Shown in pieces: positions 1 to 9,805 of a stretch of DNA of 64,000 bases; positions within the stretch are counted from its first letter, which is position 1, and the number at the start of each line of letters is the position of its first letter. The translations under genes and the position numbers were made by a program. Source of the stretch: Plicaturopsis crispa FD-325 SS-3 (lineage: Eukaryota > Basidiomycota > Agaricomycetes > Amylocorticiales > Amylocorticiaceae); NCBI GenBank assembly GCA_000827205.1, contig KN832557.1:1062302-1126301 (forward strand). Direction: 5' to 3'. The notes under the pieces are model-generated. The model was not told the DNA's origin. It saw nothing but the letters and a program-made list of their open reading frames with translations, and searched no databases.

Positions 1-261
1 AAGTGTTAGTGTGGAGATACATTAGGTTACGAGTGTGTACCAGCAGAACGTACTGGCTTTCGCTGCATTGCCCTTGTCGATGTTTCGGCACGCCATGATG
101 ATTTTTGCCGGCTTCATGGAGGCGAAATGGAGGGTTGCCTCGAGACCAATCCCGGTGTTGGCGCCTACGACGACGACCGTCTTTCCAGTGAGATCGGCAT
201 TGACCACACGGGGTTTCTTGCGAAACGCGTCGTGCAGGAAGCTGAAAAATGTATACTTCAT
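1..261 (-). CDS. Short-chain dehydrogenase/reductase, N-terminal part
   Basis: The first exon reads from an ATG at 261 down to about 54, where GTACGT gives a donor, and the gene leaves the window. After a short basic leader it carries the Rossmann signature TGKTVVVVGANTGIGLEA, that is the GxxxGIG NAD(P)-binding loop, followed by a KIIMACRN stretch typical of the NADP-binding beta2 turn of the retinol-dehydrogenase-like SDR subfamily. Members reduce or oxidise alcohol and carbonyl groups; the substrate cannot be told from the N-terminus. The catalytic Ser-Tyr-Lys lies outside the window. A TATA-like TATACTTATA on the minus strand sits at 331-340, about 70 nt upstream of the ATG, and may be its core promoter. 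The family call is secure; the precise role is not. Confidence 0.8.
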
Positions 262-993
262 CGTTTGTTACGGCGGAGAAAGCGGAGCAGTACGGTTTCT
301 GGGCGACTCCAAATTGTTAAAGGAGCGCATTATAAGTATATGAGCATGCTTATACAGCGACATATGCCGGAAGACATACCTGAGGCCTGAGGTGACGCGG
401 CCCTTAAGCCGCGCGATCCACGCGTTCCCCACTTCGACGTGCGAGAAGCCCTATCGAAATGAGAACGGGGCCAATGGCGCCCGCGCTTGGCCCTCGCACA
501 TTACTTATATAGGCCATCGAACTAGCGCCGGCGCAGGTTTTGTCAATTCTGAAGACCAATACGCATGTTCGAATACTAAGTCAACGAACATGTCGCCAAC
601 TCAACATCGCAGCATGACCCTACCCCACAGCCTGGCGCAAATACTCCCGACCAGCCTTAAGTTGCTCCTCCAAGAGGGTCGTCTTCACATTCAGGTTAGT
701 CGTAGTTGTTCGGGAGCGTGAAAGTGTGTGTACTTACCAGTTACTGGCCACAGGAACTGGAAACGTGGAAAATGCCTGTCAGGGATGCGTTGTAACAAGT
801 ACTTACTTGCCTAATGCCATGAAGGTCGAGGCCGAGGAGCTTCAAGCTTTACGAATTGGACTCTTGCGGCAACCTGAATGAGATATATGAATTAAGGTGA
901 TGTACACTGATTATGACAAGAGAATGATTTGGAGAAAACTGAAATGAATCCACAATTGCCCGCACAATGACTGCGCCGCTGACGACCACGTAC
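262..993. other. Gap between the SDR promoter and the RAD6 3' end
   Basis: No reading frame here has protein-like composition or splice logic on either strand. The left part should hold the SDR promoter, with TATA-like stretches near 331 and 505. The right part should hold the RAD6 3' UTR. No repeat or RNA gene was seen. Confidence 0.5.
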
Positions 994-1614
994 TTAGTGC
1001 GCCTCGCCACGATCCTCGTCCATCTGCTCCTTCTCCTCCGGGTCCAGCCAACTCTCCTCCACAGTCGCCTTGATGCGGCGTACATATTCCTTCATGTTTT
1101 CCCTGTACAGCTGAGCGGCTTCAGCGTTCGCAGGGCTATTCGGGTTCGGGTCGTGGAGTAGACTTTGGATAGAAGTGAGGATCGCCGCCACATCGTACGT
1201 CGGTGACCAGCGGTTCTGCAGGATGTCGAGACAGAGCTCGCCATTCGCGTATACGTTAGGATGGAACATTCGAGAGAGGAATTTGACAGTCGGCGGCTTG
1301 TTGGGGTAAGATTCATCGAATGTCAGCAGGAGCTTGAACGTTCCATCCTCGAACGGCGTTTCCGCTGGGATGGTGACCACAGTAAGCTCGTATGTCCCTA
1401 GAGTCCAGCGGTACTGCCAAGCTCACCTGGACCAAATATCACTGCATTCCAAAGCATGATATTATCGGGGCATGGACTTCCCGATATTCCACCCGGGGGG
1501 TCGGTCGAAAGGCGCTTGAAGTCACGAATAAGACGTCTTCTGCAGTTGGTAGACTATACATGCGTCAATGAGAGCGGTCCAAGCGGGCTCCGTAAGTCCA
1601 ACGACACTCACCAT
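994..1614 (-). CDS. RAD6: Ubiquitin-conjugating enzyme E2, RAD6/UBC2
   Basis: Three exons (1614-1612, 1553-1427, 1364-994) encode about 166 residues. The start reads MSTN then [11 protein letters not shown], followed by [37 protein letters not shown] and the catalytic-cysteine segment [18 protein letters not shown], all hallmarks of RAD6. The family ubiquitinates PCNA in DNA-damage tolerance and histone H2B with Bre1-type E3s in the nucleus. A short moderately acidic tail ([15 protein letters not shown]) follows the UBC fold; it is longer than in mammals and shorter than the polyacidic tail of budding yeast. The first exon is just the start codon: ATG is followed directly by a 58 nt intron (GTGAGT ... 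TATAG), and only this choice yields the conserved MST start in frame. It is divergent from CLF1, 213 bp away. Confidence 0.95.
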
Positions 1615-1827
1615 GGTGGTTAAAGAACAAGAACTGGGATTGCGATGTGGCGTTCAAGGTGCAACAGGCAGGCAAGCCCTCTGCCGCGCCTCAAGGCCCA
1701 TGTTTGTACTTGCTTGCCCCCGTGGCTCATTTCGCCGTGTGGCGGCTTCATCCTGGACTAAACACCGTTTCGCCGATTTATTCTTGTATATCCTGGTATC
1801 ACTTCAGGTTCCATAGCATCTGCCACG
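1615..1827. promoter_or_regulatory. Divergent RAD6/CLF1 intergenic promoter
   Basis: Only 213 bp separate the RAD6 ATG (minus) from the CLF1 ATG (plus), so both housekeeping genes must share this segment for 5' UTRs and promoter elements. No convincing TATA box is visible. Shared regulation is an inference from spacing only. Confidence 0.6.
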
Positions 1828-4670
1828 ATGCAGGACGGTCGTGCCCCACGGTGAGTAACCGCAAGTACCGATTGTGCTTTTGCCTGAACCAGAATCGCTA
1901 CAGTATAAAAAACCGAGCGCCCGCTCATGTCCAGGTGCGTCGAGTCCAGAGGATACATGTATATAGCTGCTAATCGCAAGGTGCTCTATAGATCACTGCT
2001 GAGCAACTGCTCCGGGAGGTGCGAAACATTCCATGAAGGGACGCGTCTCAGTTCGCTGACACGCACTATTCACGTCAGGCGCAAGAACGGCAGGAGACAG
2101 CTTTTCGTGCGCCGAAGCAGCGCGTCGAGGACTTTGAGGAGCTGCACGAGTACCGTGGTCGCAAGCGAAAGGAGTTTGAGGAGCGCATCCGGAGGACAAG
2201 GGGAAGCATGTACGTCGTCTAGCTGCTTGACACGGTTTTTGCTTGACATTTCGATTTTCTAGAAAGGAATGGCTGCAATACGCAAACTGGGAGGTGCGTA
2301 GCAAATACCAAATTAGCAATTGAAAAATCTCAATCGTTATCTAAACAGGCCAGCCAAAATGAATTCGCGCGGTCAAGATCCATCTTTGAGCGTGCACTGG
2401 ACGTCGACCCCCGCAGCATACAACTATGGCTAAGCTACACGGAAATGGAGCTCAAGTCGCGAAACGTCCAACACGCACGGAACCTGTTCGACCGTGCCGT
2501 CACCCTTCTACCCCGCGTCGACCAATTATGGTACAAATACGTCTATCTGGAGGAGCTGCTGCAGAACGTCCCCGGTGCGCGGCAGGTATTCGAGAGGTGG
2601 ATGCAGTGGGAACCGGATGACAAGGCGTGGCAGGCGTACATCAAGATGGAGGAGCGGTATGGGGAGCATGACCGGGCGAGTGCGATATACGAGCGATGGG
2701 TCGCTGTGAGGCCAGAGCCGCGGGTATGGGTGAAGTGGGGCAAGTTCGAGGAGGAGCGGGCGAAGCTGGATAAGGCGCGGGAGGTGTTCCAGACGGCGTT
2801 GGAGTTTTACGGAGATGATGAGGAGCAGATCGAGAAGGCACAGGCGGTGTTCAGTGCGTTTGCGAAAATGGAGACGCGGCTGAAGGAGTACGAGCGGGCA
2901 AGGGTGATCTACAAAGTGCGCATCGACATCGTCTTTCTCTCTTACGACTAACCAGTTTGCAGTTTGCCTTGTCACGTATTCCACGCTCAAAATCTAGCGG
3001 ACTGTACGCATCGTACACGAAGTTCGAGAAGCAACACGGCACGCGGTCCACGCTAGAAACGACCGTCCTTGGCAAGCGTCGGATACAGTACGAGGAGGAG
3101 CTAGCGCACGACGGCCGCAATTACGACGTTTGGTTCGACTATTCTCGGTTGGAGGAGGGTGCCTTGAAGGATCTTAGGGATGAGGCTGCGACACCGGAGG
3201 AAGAGGAGGCTGCCATATCGCGTGTACGAGAGGTTTATGAGCGGGCTGTTGCACAGGTACCGCCAGGCGGCGAGAAACGGCATTGGCGGCGGTATATATT
3301 CCTGTGGTTAGATTATGCCTTATTCGAGGAGATCGAGACAAGGGTATGTTTCATTCTATACATCTTGTCCCATATATTACTGATGCGTTTTCCAAGGATT
3401 ATGCGCGGGCACGTCAAATCTACCAAACTGCTCTGACGTTGGTGCCGCATAAGCAGTTCACATTCGCGAAATTATGGGTTATGTTTGCTCGGTTCGAGCT
3501 TCGGCGACTGGATTTACCAGCCGCCCGGAAGATACTGGGAACCGCCATAGGCATGTGTCCAAAGGAGGCTCTCTTCAAAGGCTATATCCAGCTGGAATTC
3601 GATGTACGTCTTTCTGTGCATTCTTTCTTCCACTGTCTCATTGTGCGGTACATAGCTTCGCGAATTTGACCGTGTACGGAAACTGTATGAAAAATACCTC
3701 GAGGTGCTTACATTCTCGCCTCTCCGTGTTATCAGCCTACTCACCGAGTACTTGTAGTTCGACCCCGCAAATTCGCCTGCGTGGATCAAATACGCCGAGC
3801 TCGAAACGCAACTCGAGGACTTCACTCGTGCACGTGGTATCTTCGAATTGGGCGTGTCGCAGTCACCGCTATCAATGCCGGAAGTCCTGTGGAAGCGGTA
3901 CATCGACTTCGAGACCGAGGAGGGCGAACGCGAGACTGCACGTGGGCTGTACGAGCGCTTGATCGCGCTGAGCGGGCATGTCAAGGTGTGGATATCGTAT
4001 GCGCTTTTCGAGGCGGAGCCTATCCCGATCCCTCGTGCTTTGAGGGAGGAGGAAGAGGAAGAAGACGAGGAAGCGGAGACGAAAATGGTTGACGGCGACG
4101 CTAATTTGGCTCGGAGTGTCTTCGAGAGAGGATACAAGGATCTGAAGAACAAGGGTCTGAAGAGCGAGGTAAGGAATAATCTCAGCTACAATGAGGACCC
4201 TTTTTCTGACTGCGTCCCATGCAGCGTGTTGCTCTCCTAGAGGTGTGGAAAGAGTTCGAGGAGAACAATGGCACGCCTGCCGATGTTGCCAAGGTTCAAG
4301 GAATGATGCCCATCGTGAGCAAACGGCGGCACGTTGATCAAGAAACTGGTCAAACTGTCGAAGGTGAGTTTGCTCATTTCCTATTGATATCTGGAATTGT
4401 AGTCTTACACTATTCATAGATTGGGAGATGGTCTTTGCTGACGACGAACGCGAGTCAAATCCAACGTCGTTCAAGTTCCTACAAATGGCGCATGCATGGA
4501 AAACTGCTCAAGCCAAGAAGGCGGGTGGCGCATCGTCTATGCTATCTGGCTTCACAGCCGCGGTGGGAGACAGCATGCAGGAGACACCTGCTCCCCCCTC
4601 AAATGGTGCTGAGAATGGCCACGACATGGACGCCAAAAGCGATGTTGCAAGCTCTGACGGCGGTGATTAA
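1828..4670 (+). CDS. CLF1: Pre-mRNA splicing factor CLF1 / Crooked neck (HAT repeats)
   Basis: Twelve exons (1828-1850, 1904-1934, 1992-2018, 2079-2209, 2263-2293, 2349-2915, 2963-3343, 3397-3603, 3656-3703, 3758-4168, 4225-4363, 4420-4670) sum to exactly 749 codons. The N-terminus reads [18 protein letters not shown], then [20 protein letters not shown], which is diagnostic of Crooked neck/Clf1. Tandem half-a-TPR (HAT) repeats follow through most of the protein (for example [16 protein letters not shown] and [18 protein letters not shown]). An acidic run of glutamates lies about three quarters along and a low-complexity tail ends the protein. Clf1 is the scaffold of the Prp19/NineTeen complex that links U2/U5/U6 in the spliceosome. 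Exons at the 5' end are tiny (23-31 nt) while the HAT core is in larger exons. All junctions are GT-AG. Confidence 0.95.
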
Positions 4671-4949
4671 TGTTTTCCTGTTTTCTATCCGTTGCATTTT
4701 CTGTGGCTTGCGTACGAGTATCTATAAAACATGTGTATCTTGTCCTGTATCCTGCAAGTCCTGCAAACCTCGAACGCGTCGGGCGTCTGCACTTGAGACG
4801 CTGTCACATGGCTCACACGCGCAGACCATCTGAATTCAGACACTGCTCATAACGAGGTCATAACGCGCATGGCACAGCACGCTGAAATCCCTCATTCTTT
4901 CCTCTTACCGCGACCGCCCGCACCCTCAAAGTAGAACACATTAATAACG
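4671..4949. other. CLF1 3' region and upstream region of the next gene
   Basis: A 279 bp gap between two genes on the same strand. It should hold the CLF1 3' UTR and the downstream promoter. No clear motif seen. Confidence 0.4.
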
Positions 4950-5748
4950 ATGTCCACACATCTCGAGACGAAGAAGGCGCAGGACGACTTGACGTCGTAT
5001 TTCGACAGGAGCGCCGCCGCTGTGCGCACATACTCTGACCGGTACGCAGTGCGGTTCACATGCGCAGTATGATCGTCAGAGACGCTAACCTTGACTGCGC
5101 GATAACCCATAGGTTTGAGCAGAAGTATGCCCGCCCGGCTATTGATAGAGGGTTCGAATACTTCGAGGCACATCCCATCCCATTTGTGAGTGCGACGATT
5201 TAGCGACAAGCCAAGTCATTTACGTTCCACACTCCTCGCAGACGTTCATTGCTGTATTCTCGTCATTCAGCTTCCTACCCGTCGTTGCGTTCATGTGAGA
5301 GGATCTCTATAGCTTGTCCGACCCTCCTTAACCCATCCTACATCCATAGCGGCTTCTCGCTTTTCGTGATAACATCCGTTGTAGCCGTCGCAATCTTCTC
5401 CGTGCTTATGACCGTATTGGCCGTCGAGATAGTTCTATGTGCGTATCTCGTGCCTGCCACCTACCCGTCCCATTGATAAAGATGAATTTTATTACAGTCA
5501 CGACTCTGCTGTCGGTCTTGGTCGGAATTGCGTTCCTCTCCCTTTTCCTCACAGCCGGTGTGATCTCCGTATTCATTGCTGCCCGTCTCGTGTTGCACGT
5601 CCGTCAACAAGGGCGCGTCGGTGTGCAGGAATGGGCACACGAGACCAAGAGTCACTTCCTCGCCTCCAAATTACCGGACGCGCCCAACGACTCCGAGTCC
5701 GAGTCGTCTGCGGTCATCGTGAAAGAGCAGAGCAAGCACGAGGAATAG
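4950..5748 (+). CDS. Small multi-pass membrane protein, promethin/LDAF1-like
   Basis: Five exons (4950-5041, 5113-5185, 5242-5294, 5350-5438, 5498-5748) sum to 186 codons. A soluble N-terminal half of about 55 residues (MSTHLETKKAQDDLTSYFDR start) includes a probable amphipathic helix (FEQKYARPAIDRGFEYF). It is followed by about 85 residues of nearly continuous hydrophobic sequence arranged as closely spaced hairpins, then a hydrophilic tail rich in acid and serine (SESESS) ending in KHEE. This layout, a small protein with a central block of four tightly packed hydrophobic segments and a polar tail, resembles promethin/LDAF1, the seipin partner in lipid droplet formation. I rest the call on architecture and not on a unique motif. 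An unrelated ER or mitochondrial small membrane protein is possible. Confidence 0.5.
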
Positions 5749-5941
5749 ATATCGAGGTTCGACGCTCATTTGTACTTTTGTCACTTTTGTTTCGCAATGC
5801 TATCCATGTTGGGACAATTTGCATCTGTCGATTCCGGTGGGTGATATGTACTGGTATGGTCAACGTGTTACCTAGTCCCTGCTAGACCCACAGTCGTACC
5901 TCCGTTCTGTATGATTACCCCGCGTCGTGAGGTTTCGGAGC

Positions 5942-5950
5942 TAAATTGGA
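5942..5950 (+). repeat. Left target-site duplication of the TIR element
   Basis: TAAATTGGA directly precedes the element and is repeated exactly at its right end. Confidence 0.85.
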
Positions 5951-6646
5951 AGTGAATGCAATTCACCCACCAAAAGTTACGACGCACGGCCATCAAAATC
6001 GCGCCACGTGCTCCGGCAACTGCGCAAATCTCGCTCAAGTCCCTCGAGCGTCTTTATATACGCGCTTCAGCACCTGCGCGGTGCCGTTTCGACGTTGAAC
6101 ATTGAGCTCCCCGACGCGTCGGATACCGAGATCTCACAGGGGGTAAATAGGTAGTAGCTAATGTACCAGAGTAAGCAAATATATTTATTTCCTGTGCCTA
6201 CAAACACTACCGAGCATAGAAAACATAGTAAGGCTTAAGTGGACGGTCCGGGTCGAGGTCGGGGCTGATAGCCCATCGTGTTCGGAGGAATGCGAGCCTC
6301 GGTCTTGTTACGAGGCCAGGTGGTGAGTCGCTTTCGCCCTTTTTCAACACGGCGCACGTCGTTTTTGGCATCGATGCTCCCCGAGTCTCTGGTCAGGGCC
6401 TTACCGAGTAGTACATGGTCTCAATACGATGCTGCATAACTTACAGGCAACTTAGATATATATTCTTTCATATTCTATTGATTAAAAGATTCTAAGTACT
6501 CCGAGTCTCCGACGCGTTGGAGTGGTCACTATCGAGATTCGAAGGGGCAAAGACGCTTGAGGGACTTAGCCTGATTTGCGGAGTTGCCGGAGCACGTGGC
6601 GCGATTTTGATGCGTCGTAACTTTTGGTGGGTGAATTGCATTCACT
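5951..6646. mobile_element. Non-autonomous TIR DNA transposon (MITE-like), 9 bp TSD
   Basis: The segment is 696 bp. Its first 36 bases, beginning AGTGAATGCAATTCACCCAC, are the exact reverse complement of its last 36 bases. The inverted match continues to about 110 bp per side, with one six-base indel and scattered substitutions, through an ATCAAAATCGCGCC block and a CACGTGCTCCGGCAACT block. Both ends are flanked by the same nine bases, TAAATTGGA. Long TIRs and a 9 bp duplication are what Mutator-like elements leave (hAT gives 8 bp, Tc1/mariner TA). No transposase is present, so it is non-autonomous. It sits between the promethin-like gene and the J-protein gene, ending about 180 bp before the latter's ATG. 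The intact TSD and near-identical terminal 36 bp suggest a fairly recent insertion. The superfamily is inferred from TSD length alone. Confidence 0.85.
6235..6420 (-). other. Short open frame inside the TIR element
   Basis: On the minus strand a frame stays open for about 61 codons inside the element and ends in a proline/arginine-rich stretch (GYQPRPRPGPST then stop). An internal part reads KGRKRLTTWPRNKTEAR. There is also a good donor-like CGGTAAGG and a possible AAAAAG acceptor nearby, so it may be an exon of something spliced. It could be a captured host exon, the end of a lost transposase, or chance. I do not recognise the sequence. Confidence 0.25.
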
Positions 6647-6655
6647 TAAATTGGA
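6647..6655 (+). repeat. Right target-site duplication of the TIR element
   Basis: TAAATTGGA, identical to the copy at the left flank, directly follows the right inverted repeat. Confidence 0.85.
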
Positions 6656-6826
6656 GGCAGACACGGAGATAATTTCCGAGAGGACTTTGGGCGTCATTGT
6701 GGCGGATACCTTCCACTCTGCCTCTGACCACCTGGTCCTCTACTCTGCTTTGACCTGGACAACGACGTCGGCATCCTAGGACGACGGTTCAAAATCTCAA
6801 GTTGACAGCTTTACACAGCGTCACAA

Positions 6827-7679
6827 ATGGCCCTGCTTGTCGCCAAGCGGACCAGCAGTTGCCTTCGTTCTGGCCCACGGCGTCCGTTCTCCTCCGCTGC
6901 TGTTCAAAGAGACCATTACAAAACGTTGTCCGTACCGCACCATGCCAGCAAGAGCCAGATCAAAGTACGCCAGCATCTTCACCTTCCAGTATGATACCAG
7001 ATTGAATCGTCGCACAGTCGAGTTACTATCAGGTATGGCACATACGGCTTCGCTTCACACAGTTGTGGTCTTAACGGGGAACGGATGATAGCTGAGCAAG
7101 AAATACCACCCCGACTTGAACAAGAATCCAGAGGAAAGCGCGATATACCCGTCGTTGCGGCATGCGTACGATGTCCTGATTGATGATCGACGGCGGTACG
7201 CGTAGTTCGCCTCTCATTGATATTCCCGCTCACATATTCTCGCCAGACGCGCATACGACAGGTCCCTACAGCACAATACCACTCACGCATCTTCCACTAC
7301 TGAGGAGCACCGTGGGCATCCCCACTGGAGCACTCACCGCCACCGTGGAGCGACGCATGCATGGCAGCGTTCCTCGCGTCATGGTCCCACTTACCACGGT
7401 CCTGGCTCCTCCCCCTTTTCGCGCCCCTCCCACGAGCATCCTTATCAGTCTGCAGACGCGCGCAGTTACCGCGAGGACCCCTTCACTTATGGCTTTCCCG
7501 GGGGCTCACACGAGGACGCCAAGGAGGCGGGAAAGCGACGGCCTGGGTATCAGAAGAAGGGACAGGATGAGCAGGAGGCAATGGACCGGGTGAAGAACAT
7601 CAGTCCGTTCTGGCGGAATCTTGCTATAGTGGGCACCGGTGTACTTGTGCTGTCGTTCAGCAAGAGAGGAAATGCATGA
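6827..7679 (+). CDS. Mitochondrial J-domain protein, DNAJC30-like
   Basis: Four exons (6827-6964, 7018-7032, 7092-7195, 7247-7679) sum to 230 codons. The start MALLVAKRTSSCLRSGPRRP is rich in Arg, Ser and Leu without acidic residues, a likely mitochondrial presequence. The J domain follows directly: DHYKTLSVPHHASKSQIK, a 15 nt exon encoding SSYYQ, then LSKKYHPDLNKNPEES with the HPD tripeptide that stimulates Hsp70 ATPase. A His/Ser/Arg-rich linker leads to one C-terminal hydrophobic segment (NLAIVGTGVLVLSF) near residues 210-223 and a short basic tail. N-terminal J domain plus C-terminal single membrane anchor in a protein of this size matches the DNAJC30 class. The TIR element lies immediately upstream. 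The class is firm, the orthology moderate. Confidence 0.8.
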
Positions 7680-7745
7680 TTTGAAGGACATGTACTGTAT
7701 AATCTTATTATCAGACGTTTGGGCACATCCTAACGAGCTCCTTGT

Positions 7746-9608
7746 TTACAATTCCACAGCTGTCCCGAGCGTCGTCGCCTCCTGCTTCGCCTTTTCCCGT
7801 GCCATCCGCCCCTTCCCTCGAGCGAACTCCACATCTGCCCACATCACCTTCGCTTCGTCAAACACCACTCCATCTTCGTCGTGCGTCTCGCAAAACCGCT
7901 GTACCTCCCGTGCAAACGCATCCGCTTCTGGATCAGCCAGCACAGCGCGGACGGACGCGAAGAACGCGGACAGCACAGATAGATTGTGTGTCACGAGGAA
8001 CGCGAGCGCAGACATCTCATGCGTCATCAACAAATGATGTATGTACGCGCGCGTGTGGGGAGAACGTCGCGCGTCGGACGTAGCATCGAATTCGTCGAGC
8101 GTGCTATGTGATATGGGCGCGTGCGGTACCGCAGGCGCGCACGCTGTACAGGGGCATGTTCCCGTAGTTGAGAGCGGGGAAAAATCGGTGGCGTAGCGGG
8201 GATCGTATAGATTATGGCCCAGGTCGCGCTTCCCGTTATCGCGGACTCGCGGCGTACCGGTTGGGATGTCGGTAGTAGGCGTGAATGTAAAATCTAAAGC
8301 GATGCCTATGTCTGCCGCACGTTGCGCCCAGTGTGCGTCGAACAGATCTATACCGACGTCTCTAATAAGGCAGAGCATTTCATGTGGAGAGATTGCAGAG
8401 TTCGTGATTCGTGGTTTTGTTATTGAGAGCGGCGTGAGGGATGCCTGGAGCAACGGGAGGAGCGCTGATGTCGGGATATTGGGTGTAGGAGTGTTTCCTG
8501 AGTCCAGGGCGTCCGCATTCGAAAGGGGCGAGTGGTCGGTCACAGTTTGCTCGTGGAGAAGTGACATGCGCAACGGGACAAGATCGAGGGTATATCCTGC
8601 CACGCCCTCATCCAAACTTTTGAGAGGATACACGTCGTCCGCCTCTTTTCCGTGTAGTGTCTCGACGATGCCTTCGGAGAACACACGCCGGGCGGCTAGA
8701 CTGGGACCACCTACCAGGGGAAGGAGGATCGGTATACGGTGGGTCAGAGCTGTGTCCAACGGAGCGTGATTTGGATCTTTAGCGGCGGACGACCCAGCTT
8801 TGAGCATGCTAGCCAGCCACGCCGTTGATCTTTCGATGGTCTTCGTGATCCGCTTCTGAGAATGCGGCGGTCTGGTATATGGGATGTCTGCAAGTGCGAC
8901 CGCAATATCTGGGCGGCAGGCTTGGACATAGGTGTTCCATGCAGCTGGCGTGAGCTGAAGGTTTCGAAGATCATGGGCAACCGGTAAAAGATGATTGCAT
9001 GAGTGATTTCAATAGGTCAGTAAATGATAATGCCCAAGGTCTGAGGCCCATACCTTGCGCATACCTCTGAGACAGTGCACAGAGATGTGATCGTTTCCGT
9101 TCGAGGGCATAACCCGCGCATCGAACGGATCGCGGGGAGTCATGCATATAACATGCTGTGCAGGTGCGTATCCTAAACACGCATGCAGAGGCAGTAGGTT
9201 GTCCTTCAGAAGGGTCGTTACTGGAGGGGTTTGTTCTAGACTGTGGGTTCAGATCACGTCACAACGTGTTATGGAAGGCGGGCGTTCAGCGAACGTACCT
9301 AAGTTAGCATGTGCGCAGTCAGTCATTGCCCCGACAAAAATGCTAAAAACCGAGGAAACAACTTACAATGTCTCAAAGGGCACGCTGAGCCATTGTATAG
9401 ATCGCGTTATGCGCACATGGTCTTGGGACAAGTGTGGGACGACGCCACGAGATGTGCTTGTCAGAAGTCCGGGCGTGAGGATTTCGATCTCGTTCTTTGG
9501 CGATGGATGGGATCGCTCTAGGACGAGTCTTCCGAGCCTCGCCCCGAATTTCGGGACCGCAGGGTTTGTTAGCTGAAACGTTAAAGTCGCAGGCGGTGCT
9601 TTCGCCAT
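7746..9608 (-). CDS. QTRT2: Queuine tRNA-ribosyltransferase accessory subunit 2
   Basis: Four exons (9608-9367, 9342-9299, 9235-9054, 8954-7746) sum to 559 codons, start MAKAPPATLTFQLTNPAVPK. Family landmarks include the N-terminal GLLTSTSRGVVPHLSQDH, the VMPSNGNDHISVHCLRGMRK segment, TPAAWNTYVQACRPDIAVAL and the YTRPPHSQKRITKTIERS block. The C-terminal zinc site is CPCTAC followed about 40 residues later by TRAYIHHLLMTHE, giving the CxCxxC...H ligand set of Tgt folds. QTRT2 pairs with catalytic QTRT1 and exchanges guanine 34 for salvaged queuine in GUN-anticodon tRNAs, at the mitochondrial surface in animals. The divergence around the active-site region and the family-specific segments favour QTRT2 over QTRT1. 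Gene convergent with the J-protein gene 66 bp away. Confidence 0.85.
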
Positions 9609-9805
9609 CGGACGGAAGCAGTGGGTTAGGGCCAAAGTAAGGCGACGGTAAACTTTTATGAACTTGAGAGTGCAAGTGTCAGACTCAACGCTCGCGATCC
9701 ATGATCCAGACCCGAAATAGTGATTATGCCCCTGAGACTTGAGTGTCACGATGTATATGTGACCCGTCACTCAGACACTTAAGTGATCACAGTAAACATT
9801 TGCCT

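Noticed and set aside
8266-8769. A 167-codon plus-strand frame
   Set aside because: It is antisense to the last exon of QTRT2 and shows no family feature.
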